Origin: Pycnococcus provasolii
Taxonomy: Eukaryota > Chlorophyta > Pseudoscourfieldiophyceae > Pseudoscourfieldiales > Pycnococcaceae
Direction of reading: 5' to 3'
Length of the DNA stretch: 64,000 bases
Assembly (NCBI GenBank): GCA_938743325.2
Contig: OW568871.1
Span: forward strand, 186,001-250,000
Shown here: piece after piece, positions 45,733 through 55,713 of the stretch
Numbering within the stretch: position 1 is the first letter of the stretch
How the letters are laid out: each line of letters starts with the position of its first letter
Notes under the pieces: generated by a model
Database searches by the model: none
Seen by the model: only the letters and a program-made list of their open reading frames with translations
What the model was told of the DNA's origin: nothing
Position numbers and translations under genes: made by a program

Positions 45733-47871
45733 TTATTTTCTTTCAGATTCCCAAAAATGAAAGCACAGTGTTGTGTAAATTGCATAAATTATGGGATATC
45801 CATACAAGAAAGTCTTGTCGATATGCTTTTCGATGAACGTCTCAATCAACAAGAGCTGAATTCTTGCTTTCGATCTTATGATTTTCTTGACTGATTTCCC
45901 TTTCTTCTCATTAGACGACTTTGTAATGGCATTCGTCCAAGAATTGGGCGATGGAGACACCTGTGTATTACTATCGCGAGGGATGTAGGGAGGGAGGTTC
46001 GAAGCGTTGCCAGTGGAAGGTGACTCCTCATTTGTCGAATCCGTTGGCGCGGAAGAATTTGGCCGCTCCGTATCTATTCCTTTGTCACTGTCTTCATCAG
46101 AATCTTCCAATGCTAAACGCTGCAGGCGCCGAACCACAGCTGAACGGGACTCCGCTCGCTTATCCAGCAGGTGCGATATCAGAGACTCCCCCAACGTCGT
46201 CGCCACGAAGAACGTGGAAATGAGTACAAACTGGTGCATGGGAGTGAGGTATGAGGTCTTCGGCATAAACTCTCCCAGCAGGACCTGGAAGACGTTCAAG
46301 GCTAGCATCAGCGTGAGTGATATGGATGCTCTTGCATCCAGTTGTTTTGGGCTGATGAAGAAAACCACTGAGCCCAAGGCTGTGAGGAGACACACGATCA
46401 CGATGTAGTTTAGCGCGTAGAAGGTGTACGTCCGATTCGCAATCACGTACACCGTCGCCGACGAAAACGTGTTGACTTCTTGAATGTCGGCATCCATGTT
46501 GTTGCTTTCATAAAAGCTCTTCAACTTTTCTATGGTTTCCCTCAGCGGTCCAGATTCTCCCGCAATACGGTTGAAGTCGGCGTCGAGGTACGGTTTCTCC
46601 TCAATCCGCGTCCCTGCCAGCGTCCAGCCGTTCATCGTGTCTTTGTCTTCGCGCTTCCCGTGAGAGGCAATTGCATGGTTGAGTGATGACGATAACTCGT
46701 GGAAACGCACTTGCGTTCGCAAGCCCACATCTTCGCGTATCGCGAAAGATATGGGCAACTCCTGCGTGTCTTGTGGAAATTCGACAAAGCTCATCGGCGA
46801 CGATAACTTTGCCTCGTAATTTATTTTGTAAACGACCGTCTGAGTCTCCCGAAAATTCCACAAAAATTCGCCCATGACGTTGAACTTCTCACTCTCCTCT
46901 CGTACGTTCAAAAATTTCAGCTTTGGCCTCCACAGATATTTGCATCCGCCTTCGTTCAGTGTGTCGCCTCGGCCTCTGCAGTCCGAAAACATGTTCGGGT
47001 CAGTCCAATGCATCAAAATCGTGAAGGCGCACTGAAACTCAAACCGTGTTTCGTCAATGTTGAATACCTCCGTGACTACTGCAGCGAGCTGAATAAGCAA
47101 CGGCCCTTTTTTCAAAGTGGTCGGTATAGTTGGTGTCAAGAGGGAGTTCAGTCCTCCTATCATGTGCATAGCGTGGCCCACTGGCATGCCCATGCCCGTC
47201 AAGTGATCTTCTGTGAGCTGTATAAAAGTCGGGCCGTCGATGTAGTTCTGCTCAAACAATGGCTTGTAGGGTGCGAAATTCGCGGCAGATATCATGTTCA
47301 GCAATTCGGTCGTGTTAAATAGGGTAGCGTGCTTGCAGGTGAACATGCTCACTGCGAGTGCATTCAAGCTGGACATACCAGATAGGTTAGAGACACCCGC
47401 CGCACCCCGCCAATGATAGTCCAAGCACATCCAGTAAGCTTTGTCTTGACTACTTTCGATGACGCCAACTTGATCCCCGTCTTTCTTGAAGTAGTTCGTG
47501 TACCCTTCCTCGACACAGTATTCTTGAATTTGTTGCGCGCACAATTCTCTTTGATTATCTATTTGGCACGCGCACAGCCTCGTGTTGAGAGAGCTTGCTT
47601 CTGCGCCTCCAGCAAATAACTGCATCGTGATGAAGACACTGCACCACCACAACGCAAGGCACACGCAGGACCCCAAATAAGAAGTCGTCTTTGCAAAAAG
47701 TCGCCGCAAAGAAGACAAAGACCTGGGCGAAGAGCGGCCGCGAGAACGGCGTTGCGGCCGCGAGAAGAACGGCGTTGCGGCCGCGTCATCAGGCGTGGCG
47801 GCCATCCCCATCACCGCGACCGATGACGTGCGGGAAAACATTCTAGTTGGTATTACCACATCATCCCACAT
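45733..47871 (-). CDS. Pentameric ligand-gated ion channel homologue with extracellular SAM domain
   Basis: The start is at ATG 47871 (open from a GTG at 47877), 712 residues. A basic tail leads to a hydrophobic segment (about 65-90). A Cys-rich stretch (LCACQIDNQRELCAQQI) precedes a SAM-like domain at 187-245 (APYKPLFEQNYIDGPTFIQL, LTGMGMPVGHAMHMIGGL). The beta-sandwich region (about 255-475) contains VEFPQDTQELPISFAI, equivalent to the FPFDxQ loop but without the two Cys, as in GLIC/ELIC. Helices follow: M1 FYALNYIVIVCLLTALGSVV, M2 DARASISLTLMLALNVFQVL (Leu at 9', Thr 6'), MPKTSYLTPM linker, M3 FVLISTFFVATTLGESLISH, a 100-residue acidic/Ser-rich loop and M4 YGYPIIYAIYTTLCFHF. This is the Cys-loop receptor fold in a green-lineage genome. 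Ligand and ion selectivity are unknown. Confidence 0.82.
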   Translation of the reverse strand: MWDDVVIPTRMFSRTSSVAVMGMAATPDDAAATPFFSRPQRRSRGRSSPRSLSSLRRLFAKTTSYLGSCVCLALWWCSVFITMQLFAGGAEASSLNTRLCACQIDNQRELCAQQIQEYCVEEGYTNYFKKDGDQVGVIESSQDKAYWMCLDYHWRGAAGVSNLSGMSSLNALAVSMFTCKHATLFNTTELLNMISAANFAPYKPLFEQNYIDGPTFIQLTEDHLTGMGMPVGHAMHMIGGLNSLLTPTIPTTLKKGPLLIQLAAVVTEVFNIDETRFEFQCAFTILMHWTDPNMFSDCRGRGDTLNEGGCKYLWRPKLKFLNVREESEKFNVMGEFLWNFRETQTVVYKINYEAKLSSPMSFVEFPQDTQELPISFAIREDVGLRTQVRFHELSSSLNHAIASHGKREDKDTMNGWTLAGTRIEEKPYLDADFNRIAGESGPLRETIEKLKSFYESNNMDADIQEVNTFSSATVYVIANRTYTFYALNYIVIVCLLTALGSVVFFISPKQLDARASISLTLMLALNVFQVLLGEFMPKTSYLTPMHQFVLISTFFVATTLGESLISHLLDKRAESRSAVVRRLQRLALEDSDEDSDKGIDTERPNSSAPTDSTNEESPSTGNASNLPPYIPRDSNTQVSPSPNSWTNAITKSSNEKKGKSVKKIIRSKARIQLLLIETFIEKHIDKTFLYGYPIIYAIYTTLCFHFWESERK

Positions 47872-49145
47872 TCCCACCTGGATGGAGGGGCGTTCCTCAT
47901 CAGCTTCTTAAATTTTAGCAGTGAGCAGTGATTCTGTGACCAGTGGTGTGGTTTGCAACGGGTCCCGTCTTGCCGTTCTTGAATGGGGCCCATTCAGTAT
48001 TGCCGATCAACGGCAAGCGGAATACTGTACGTACTCTTATCGTAGTAAGGTTAGTTGGTACTATGTAGGGTGGTAGGAAGTTAGGATCGGATCGTACCAC
48101 GGGGTTGGCTATTGTAGTATGTACATACTAAACTTTGATATACCAACCTGTTATCGTAGTGGGAGTTGAAAGTAACAGCTAAGGTTAGACTATGTAAACT
48201 TTAGACTTTAGACGATGCGCATTATGCCCTGTGGGTGGGATCGTAAACAGTAAACTTACCAGGTAAACTTTACCGTCGGATCGTCGTTTACCACCACAGG
48301 TTGTCGTGGTTGAGACGTTGAGTGGTCGCTCTCGAGAATCGAGACTGACTTGTTTGACCGCGGACGCTCGATGCCTGCTGCCTCCTCCGCCCGTGCCTCG
48401 CTCGCTCGCTCGCACGCGAACTCCTCCTCGGCTCCGTCCTCCGGCCGGCGGTCCAGCCGCCGGAACTAACTCATTCGCGAATTCATCATTCAAACTCGCA
48501 GACTCGGCGCCTCGCTCACTCACAAAGTCACAAGTCAAATCAGAAGAAGTCATAACTCTTACCGGCCAATTGTTATCATTATTATTATTATTCCAAGCAA
48601 GAAGGAACAAGCGCATGGTGCAGCAGGTCATCAACAACGAGTGAACGCACTCCTCCTCCTTTCATTCATGGCTTTCATGCCAGTATGCCACACGTGGCGG
48701 CAGCCGCGGCACTCCTACGAAGCCTACACCGCAGCGCAAATTGCACCTTCAGACCAGAAGTCATCATCATCATCATGTGCGTACTCACAGACCTGAGACC
48801 GCCATCCATTGTTAGTTATTTTCCAGCCAGTCACCAGTCGTTCAGGAGGAACCGAGGAAGCACCGAAACGGAAGAAGAGAGGCAGAGTGGCCTAACCCTA
48901 ACCCTAACCCTAACCCTAGTAGGGGATAGGCGCTTCTTACCAGTTACCATGACACATAAGTAGGGGGAATACGTGATGTCAACAACTGTTGTTAGTTCGA
49001 TTTCTTTCTCTTTCTTCTACCTGTCAATTTTCCTATGTTTCTATGTTTCTTTCCCCCTTAATTCGGCCCATTAAAATTTAACGGCTATTTTTTTTTTGTT
49101 TTCACCCCCAATCAATCAATCTGCTCCGTCACAACTACAATTTCC
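47872..49145. other. Long divergent intergenic region
   Basis: It holds AGGTTAGACTATGTA (48183-48197), a TATGTAGGGTGGTAG motif (48062-48076), a CCCTAA tract (48892-48919), CTCGCTCGCTCGCACGCG (48400-48417) and an AT-rich stretch before the next start. The frame 48306-48644 has no domain and is not called. Confidence 0.5.
48892..48919 (+). repeat. Telomere-like (CCCTAA)n tract
   Basis: Four to five perfect CCCTAA units. Confidence 0.92.
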
Positions 49146-51239
49146 ATGGCGTCGTCGTTCGACTTCGGGGGTGGTGGTTTCAGCCTGCGTCCTCCTCCGC
49201 CGTCGGCGTACCGTGGTGAGCCTCACCCTGATCATAATAGTAATAAGCAGCAGCTTTCGCACGTGTCTTCGCACTCAGGAGGAGGAGTAGGTGGTGGTGG
49301 TGGTGCCTCGTCATCATCTTCGCTCCTCCAACAACAGTCACAACAACAACAACATAAGAATAGTAGTGGTGCTCCTGGTGCTGCTTCCCCCTTTGGAGGA
49401 GGGCGAGGAGGAGGAATGGACTCGTACCTGCGCACGCTCGATGCCATCGCGACGTCGTGCGCGCACACGCACCAACTCGCGAAAACCAGGCGCAAAGAGG
49501 CGGATAAAATGCTCAAAGGTATGGACCAGGGAACGCTCACCATGGCGAACAACGCGAACGTGCCGCGCAACTCAAACGATGCCGCAGAACGCATGAACCG
49601 ACGCGCCGAGGTGAACAGCCTCAAAGTGGTCGAAGATAGGCTCAATACCATTCAAAAGCATCTCGACGCGCTCAGGAACTCGTGCACGCACGCGCCAACG
49701 CATGAAATCTTCCACGAACGCGCAACAGCGATGAAGGCAATTGAGGCGGAACGAGGCATGCTCGTCGACCATGTGCACGCGTACGCGCGCCTGCCTCGCG
49801 CTGATTACAATCTCGTGCGTATGGTCGAGGCTTTTGCCACATCCGCGGAGGAGCAGCAACAGCATCACTTGGGAGGAGGAGGAGGACATCATCATCAACA
49901 ACAGCAGCAGCAGCAAAAGATTCATCATCGCATAGCCAGCCCGCCTGCACCGGAGATGATGATGGAGCCACCTCCTACCGAAATCGTCAAAGGACGAGCC
50001 CGCCAAGCGATACGCCAGCTTCGTGTGGCGCGCAAATACAGCCAGGAAATGCGACAACAACGCAACGACTGGGATACGGCGAGCTACGAGATGGAGAAGT
50101 ACGCGGATGCCGAGGTGGCTCTGATGACGAGCATCATGTCCCCGGAGATGAGGGATTCGGAGATCAAGGCTGACGCGTTACGACGTTCTGCCGAATCGTA
50201 CAATGAACTGCAGCACAGGACTCGCCAGCCTCTTCCCACGCGTCGCACGTCGTGGGATGCGAGCTTGTCGCCATTTGCGAGCACGAAGGACAAGATTCTG
50301 GCAATCCGAGAGCGCCGCGCTTACCCGCATGCGGATGCACCCGATGGCCCGCGCAGCGGCCGTGTGAGTCGCTCGAACACGTCAGATTCCCAAAACTCGT
50401 TCCTTCGATCAGCCGGCCATCTGAAGTGGAAAGGCGACGGCAATAGCGGCAGTGGAAGTGACGCCGATTCTATCCGTGACAGCCGCACTGTGTACACGTC
50501 AACCGACGACTACCCGGTCGCTTCGACGAAGATCGACACATTCACCGAGAGCGCGAAGAAGCTGTTCCAACCTCGCGTCGAAGACGCGAATGAAGTCAGC
50601 AATCCGAGTCCGTTTCGTCAGTGGATAATCCGTGACAAAGCAAGTGACCTGAGCCGCCCATGGGACAACTCCAAGTCCACGGATGCTGTCGCACGTCGTG
50701 CAAGCTTGCGCGATCTCAGCGGCAAATGCGATGCCGCCGACTGCGTGCCCAAACATCCGGGTCGTTTCTCTCTGCTTTCTCGATTCTTGAGCGGCACGCG
50801 TCGCACTGTGGTGAATTGTGCATTACTTCCGTTCAAGGCTGTGAGTGCCGTCGCTCATGTAGGAGCTATGGCGATAACGCATCCTGTGCGCGCCGTCGTG
50901 AGTGCGGTGTCATCGCCTCAAATGCAGCAGCTTGCCGCGCCAATCGCTGTGCTCACGTATGCTTCAATGAAGCGAGATGACATAGCGGTGTGCGCAGCAG
51001 CGGTCGGGCGTGCTCTGAAGTCCCAGATGGGCGGCGACAGCGTCAAGCACAATAATCATCATCATAGTCACCGCCATCATCGCCATCGCCACTACCAGAC
51101 GACGAAGAATATGGCTCCACCTGCGCTTTGTCTTCCGGAACCACCGTCGCCTCCGCCATATCGTCGCCGCGCGGATGGGCTGCAACAGCCTCTGGCGAAG
51201 CGCCCTCCCGCTCCGCTCGTGTACGAGGCGATGGGCTGA
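49146..51239 (+). CDS. Coiled-coil protein of unknown function with hydrophobic C-terminal segment
   Basis: A 697-residue protein from ATG 49146. The N-terminus is Gly/Ser/Gln-rich with short repeats. Residues about 95-235 are strongly helical: YLRTLDAIATSCAHTHQLAK, RRAEVNSLKVVEDRLNTIQK, HLDALRNSCTHAPTHEIFHE, and MKAIEAERGMLVDHVHAYAR. A His/Gln run follows (about 240-258), then a second helical block (GRARQAIRQLRVARKYSQEM). The long middle is Ser/Asp-rich. Near the C-terminus, FSLLSRFLSGTRRTVVNCAL, VGAMAITHPVRAVVSAVSSP and LAAPIAVLTYASMKRDDIAV form amphipathic to hydrophobic stretches. A His/Arg patch (HHHHSHRHHRHRHY) precedes a Pro-rich end. I do not recognise the family; membrane-associated scaffold is a guess. 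Confidence 0.6.
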   Translation: MASSFDFGGGGFSLRPPPPSAYRGEPHPDHNSNKQQLSHVSSHSGGGVGGGGGASSSSSLLQQQSQQQQHKNSSGAPGAASPFGGGRGGGMDSYLRTLDAIATSCAHTHQLAKTRRKEADKMLKGMDQGTLTMANNANVPRNSNDAAERMNRRAEVNSLKVVEDRLNTIQKHLDALRNSCTHAPTHEIFHERATAMKAIEAERGMLVDHVHAYARLPRADYNLVRMVEAFATSAEEQQQHHLGGGGGHHHQQQQQQQKIHHRIASPPAPEMMMEPPPTEIVKGRARQAIRQLRVARKYSQEMRQQRNDWDTASYEMEKYADAEVALMTSIMSPEMRDSEIKADALRRSAESYNELQHRTRQPLPTRRTSWDASLSPFASTKDKILAIRERRAYPHADAPDGPRSGRVSRSNTSDSQNSFLRSAGHLKWKGDGNSGSGSDADSIRDSRTVYTSTDDYPVASTKIDTFTESAKKLFQPRVEDANEVSNPSPFRQWIIRDKASDLSRPWDNSKSTDAVARRASLRDLSGKCDAADCVPKHPGRFSLLSRFLSGTRRTVVNCALLPFKAVSAVAHVGAMAITHPVRAVVSAVSSPQMQQLAAPIAVLTYASMKRDDIAVCAAAVGRALKSQMGGDSVKHNNHHHSHRHHRHRHYQTTKNMAPPALCLPEPPSPPPYRRRADGLQQPLAKRPPAPLVYEAMG

Positions 51240-51651
51240 CTGACTGATGATGAGTGATGATTGCATGATTGCATTGATCTACTCGATTCTTATGTGACGA
51301 CATAGGCACATAGCGGGGAGGGGGCTGGTGGGGCTGGTGGGTGGACGGAGTGGTGAGTGTCGGCGCCTCGGCGGCGTCGGCGCGTGTGTCGCGTTGTTGC
51401 GGTTGTGGTTCAGTACTTCAGTGGCTGTGAATCACTGAATCTCGATTGATTGGTGAATGGTGCTTGAAAGGAAGCAACTAGCCGTGGGTTGCAATGCGCG
51501 TGCGGTGGGCTGGTGGCCGGTGGCGGCGATGGGCATTTTTTTGAATTTTTGACAAAGGTCATGAGAGGGAAGAAGAAGACGGAGAAGGTGAGTGAGAGGC
51601 GCGTGCACGTCCTGGTCGTGTAACTGAATGAAGACAAACTTTTTCATACAT

Positions 51652-51686
<35 letters not shown>

Positions 51687-52309
51687 CACAGAGCAGAGGA
51701 ATTTAAGCAAGTTCATTGGTGCTTGCTTGAGGTGGTCACTGGTCAGGCGAGGTGGTCAGGCCAATCCAGTTCAGAGAAGTACTATCGTAAGGTAGCAAAG
51801 CCAAAAACACCGGTCAAAAACCGAAAACCGAATACATACATACATAATGGGAAACATCTTGCAAGTTGTAAAACCTTTACTCAATGCCAAGGAAAGGTGG
51901 TGATGGTGATGCCATGCATGACATCATGCATGAGGTCTTTAAAGGTGGTTCCCGTGAAAATCCATCAACTTGAATCAACGTCGTGAATCAACTCGGAATC
52001 GAAATCGTTCTTCCAAGTTCCAGAAAGAAATCTTGAAGATTTCCGATCGCACGATCCCCGGCGCGCCGCTCAATCCTGCAGGAGTTTGCGACCGCACATC
52101 CCCGCGGCCGCACAAACTAACTTGCAGCGTAAGCTTGCCTTACAAGAGTAAGCTTGCCTGATCCGTTTCATAGCACAACGACGACTTCGTCGGCGACCGC
52201 ATCGGCGACTGGTACATCGTCTTCAAGTCTCAAGCGGCGTGCCATCACACCGGCGAACGAACACGAACAGGAATCTCTGCAAGCAACTTCGCAGGACGAC
52301 AAGATAGAT
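51240..52309. other. Intergenic region, may hide a first exon of the apyrase gene
   Basis: It contains a CACG microsatellite (51652-51688), short repeats and a TTGCATGATTGCATTG-type patch. The apyrase frame is open upstream of its first ATG back to a stop at 52130, and its Ser/Thr-rich composition continues to about 52160. A coding 5' exon joined by an intron is therefore plausible but not placed. Confidence 0.5.
51652..51688. repeat. (CACG)n microsatellite
   Basis: About nine perfect CACG units. Confidence 0.95.
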
Positions 52310-53752
52310 ATGCGTCGGCGCAACGAAAGTCCGGTCGAGCAGCTGTGGCGCTACCGCGGCGTGATCGCCGTGCTCGCCGTGCCCGTGCTGCTCATATTCG
52401 CGATCATCGCTCTCATGCCCAAGGGCACGCCCGACAACGTCTTCCACGAAATCGAGCACGCCATGGAGGAGGCGGCGGGTATCCCACACGCGCACGAGGG
52501 ATCTGCGCCGGGTGTCGCAGGCTCCACGGGTGCCAGGAGGTACGGCGTGGTGTTCGACGCCGGATCCACCGGGAGCCGCGTGCACGTCTTCGCGTTTGAC
52601 GTCGGCGCGGGTGGCGAGCTTGACTTGGACACGGACACGTTCGAGCAGCTCAAGCCGGGCCTGTCTGCGTTCAAGGACGAGCCCACCAAGGGAGCGGAGA
52701 GCATCCAGCCGCTACTCAAGACAGCCTTGAACACTGTGCCGGCGGCGGACCAGCCTCAGACTTCCATCGAGCTGCGTGCCACTGCCGGCCTGCGACTCCT
52801 GCCCGGCACGGCCGCGCAGGAGCTGCTGGAGGAAGTGCGCAAGGAGTTCCGCAAGACGAAGTTCAGCTACTCTGACGATCACGTGAGCATCATGGATGGC
52901 GCGGACGAGGGTGCATTCCTGTGGGTGGCGCTAAACTACCTGCTCGGCTATCTCGGCGACGCGTACTCCACCACCGTCGCGACGATCGATCTCGGCGGAG
53001 GTTCCGCGCAGATTGCGTACGCCATTTCGGACAACGCCGCGGAACAAATATCGATGAACCACGCCGATACCGCCTCCAAGCTCGTGCGCGCGACCCGCGG
53101 CGGCGGCCACAAGTACAACCTGTATGTGCACTCGTACCTCGGCTATGGCCTGATGGCATTCCGCGCAAAGGTGCTTAGTGCCGCGGGAGGTGCGTGCGCT
53201 TCGCCAGGTCTTTCGTCTGATCGCGGCGGATTCACCTACCAGGAGTCGGTGTACAACGTCGCCGGCGATGAACCTAGCTCCGCTTCCACGTGCCGTGAAA
53301 CCGCGATGACTGCGCTGAACGCGGACGCGCCCGCCTGCGAGGTGGACGGCGAGTGCTCATTCCAGGGCATCTGGTCGGGAGGCTACGGCGAGGGTGCTCG
53401 TCGTATCTACTTGGCGAGCTTCTTCTTCGACCTAGGCGTGTCGAGCGGTCTTGTTGCGAGCGAGGACGAGCTCGAGGCGGATGTCACCGCCGCCGACTTT
53501 GAGGCGAAGGCGGAGCTGGCATGCTCGACGGATGCCGACGAGCTCGCGACGATCTTCCCGAATGCCAAGCGCGAGCACGACGATACTCCATACCTTTGCC
53601 TTGATCTGACAATCATCTCCAGCTTGCTGATTGATGGCCTCAGCATATCGAAGGACCAGCCGCTCAAGGTGATCAAGCAGGTGAAGCGCAAGCGAGGTGA
53701 GCCTGTGGAGGCGGCATGGGCGCTCGGCGCGGCGATTGCCAGCATTGGTTAA
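52310..53752 (+). CDS. APY: GDA1/CD39 apyrase (NTPDase), membrane-anchored
   Basis: The first ATG in frame is 52310, giving 481 residues. The same frame is open from 52133 and coding-like from about 52160, so the true N-terminus may lie in an upstream exon. A membrane anchor at about 17-36 (VIAVLAVPVLLIFAIIALMP) comes first. The apyrase regions follow: YGVVFDAGSTGSRVHVFAFD (ACR1, about 78-97), ELRATAGLRLLPG (ACR2), MDGADEGAFLWVALNYLLGY (ACR3) and ATIDLGGGSAQIAYAIS (ACR4). FQGIWSGGYGEGARRIYLAS is a later conserved block. The enzymes hydrolyse NTP/NDP to NMP. One N-terminal anchor without a C-terminal one is the form of Golgi/plant apyrases that clear UDP or act on extracellular ATP. Key acidic and Gly residues are present, so it should be active. 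Confidence 0.88.
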   Translation: MRRRNESPVEQLWRYRGVIAVLAVPVLLIFAIIALMPKGTPDNVFHEIEHAMEEAAGIPHAHEGSAPGVAGSTGARRYGVVFDAGSTGSRVHVFAFDVGAGGELDLDTDTFEQLKPGLSAFKDEPTKGAESIQPLLKTALNTVPAADQPQTSIELRATAGLRLLPGTAAQELLEEVRKEFRKTKFSYSDDHVSIMDGADEGAFLWVALNYLLGYLGDAYSTTVATIDLGGGSAQIAYAISDNAAEQISMNHADTASKLVRATRGGGHKYNLYVHSYLGYGLMAFRAKVLSAAGGACASPGLSSDRGGFTYQESVYNVAGDEPSSASTCRETAMTALNADAPACEVDGECSFQGIWSGGYGEGARRIYLASFFFDLGVSSGLVASEDELEADVTAADFEAKAELACSTDADELATIFPNAKREHDDTPYLCLDLTIISSLLIDGLSISKDQPLKVIKQVKRKRGEPVEAAWALGAAIASIG

Positions 53753-54042
53753 CATGGACATAAGCAAAGTGGTTGGCATGGAGAGGTGTGCCACCCATAA
53801 TGGTGGAGTGTGAATCTTGAATTCAAAAATAAACTTGTCCGTTTTTACATCATCACTCTCAGAAGCATTTCATTATTGATTATTTTCATTTTCGGAAAAG
53901 AAAAAAAAATTGAACGCGTTTTCCTTATAGCCAACAAAACACTCACTCTCGCACCCGTTATCCCAACATGTATATCGTCTTAATTGTTTTTTGTTTTTCT
54001 CCCTCAATCTCAATATGTCGTCGCTTATCACGGTTATGATAT

Positions 54043-55309
54043 TTAGCCGAGCACGTTGACGTTGCTGATCTCAACACCGCGCGCCTCGATGCCCTTGCCA
54101 TCGACGTAGATGTTCTCGTACAGCTGTGCGTCCGGTGGCAGCGGCGCGTTCTTCGCGAACTCGACGGCATCGTCCACCTCCTTGCGCAGCTCCTTCTCCC
54201 ACGCCTTGATCTGATCTGGTGACGTTCCCACGACGTCAATCAAGAGCTTGCGCATGCGGTCGACAGGGTCACGCTCCTGCCTGACACCCGAAATCTCGTC
54301 ACGCGTGCGGTACGTCGATCCCGGGTCGGACATGGAGTGTCCGTGGTAGCGGTACGTGTCCGCCTCGACGATGATCGGTCCATTCTTCAGTGCAAACTCC
54401 TTCGCGAACGCGAATCCCTGCTTGACGGAGAGGCAGTCCATGCCGTCAATCTTAATGCCCGGGATGTAGTCACCGCGCTTGTAGTACTCGGGGCTCTTGG
54501 CGCTGCGCCACTCCGCCGTTCCCATGCCGTAGTGATTGTTCTCGCACACGAAGATGCACGGCAGGTCCCAGAGAGCAGCCATGTTCATCGCCTCGAAGAT
54601 TTGTCCCTGGTTTGCGGCACCGTCTCCGTACATGGTGATGGCGACGCAATTGTCGTTCCTGTACTTGTGTCCGAACGCGAGTCCGGCTCCGAGCGGCACC
54701 TGCGCGCCGACGATACCGTTTCCTCCGTAGAAGTTGGTCTCCTTGCGGTACATGTGCATGGATCCTCCGTTACCCTTGGAGCACCCGGGCGCTTTTCCGA
54801 GCAGCTCGGCGATCACCTCCTTGACGTTACCACCACGTCCGAGGTGCGTGCAGTGGTCGCGGTAGCTCGTGACGATGGAGTCGTTCCACGTCAAGGCGGC
54901 CTCGATGCCGACGATGATCGCCTCCTGTCCGTCGTAGAGGTGGCAGAACCCGCGGATGAACTGTGATGATACATTTATATATTGGTTGGGAGGGTGTGTA
55001 TTGTTTTTGAGTTTGTTAGTACTTGCTGCTCGTTGTGACTTTTGCAGACGACGACGACGGTTCGACGACGACGATTTTTTTCCCCTGAAGCAGAAAGAAG
55101 TAAAACAAAAAACTGAAACGCCACGCGTCGTGATCTTCTTCTTCTTTGGTTTGCTTGTGACGCGACAGGCGACACACGCGTGTGATCTGCGTGAATGTCT
55201 TTTTCCCCATTGATGCCTTTCTTCCTTCGGGCGTGAACATGTATGGCCATACACATACAGCACATCATACGCCGGGTACGTTCGCGACACAGAAACCCAA
55301 AACAAGGAG

Positions 55310-55344
<35 letters not shown>

Positions 55345-55713
55345 AGAGAGAGAAGACACACGTACCTTTCCCTTGTAGAGTACGTCGCACGCGATTTCCA
55401 TGCGTCGCATGAGGTACGTCGTCTTGAAGAACTTTTCGATTTCCGCCGGTGTGGTGGTGACAGTCGTCGACGGCGGTTCGCACAGGTGCGTGTCGTACGG
55501 ACGAGGAAGTTCGATGGTGATAGGCGCGTCACCAAGCGACGTAGTGACGAGTGACGCAGCTGACGACGAGCTGAATGACGACGACATGGATGACGACGAG
55601 TTCGACATGGATGACGAAGAAGCAACACGAGCCATTCCCATCATACTGGAAAGACGCGACGCACCGAGACGCATCAAGGGCAACGACCATGAAGAAGCCA
55701 TGGCGGACGACAT
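54043..55713 (-). CDS. PDHA1: Pyruvate dehydrogenase E1 alpha subunit, mitochondrial (2 exons)
   Basis: Exon 1 55713-55366 and exon 2 54960-54043 give 421 residues. The 405-base intron starts GTACGT and ends CACAG. It has no in-frame stop, so the unspliced frame is also open. The N-terminus ([20 protein letters not shown]) is Ser/Arg-rich, a mitochondrial presequence. After the join, [20 protein letters not shown] runs into [20 protein letters not shown], as in all E1 alpha chains. The thiamine-PP motif is [20 protein letters not shown], then [18 protein letters not shown]. The regulatory-Ser loop is [20 protein letters not shown]. The subunit with E1 beta decarboxylates pyruvate and loads lipoyl E2. 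It matches plant mitochondrial rather than plastid E1 alpha ([27 protein letters not shown]). Confidence 0.94.
55319..55347. repeat. (GA)n microsatellite in the PDH E1 alpha intron
   Basis: About 13 GA units (CT on the coding strand), near the 5' end of the 405-base intron. Confidence 0.93.

Noticed and set aside
48306-48644. 112-codon plus-strand frame in the gap before the coiled-coil gene
   Set aside because: Pro/Arg/Leu-rich sequence from CGCT/CTCC simple repeats; begins without convincing context and has no motif.
51847-51900. MGNILQVVKPLLNAKE mini-frame with a myristoylation-like start
   Set aside because: Only 17 codons before a stop, no clear splice donor leading to the apyrase frame; most likely chance.
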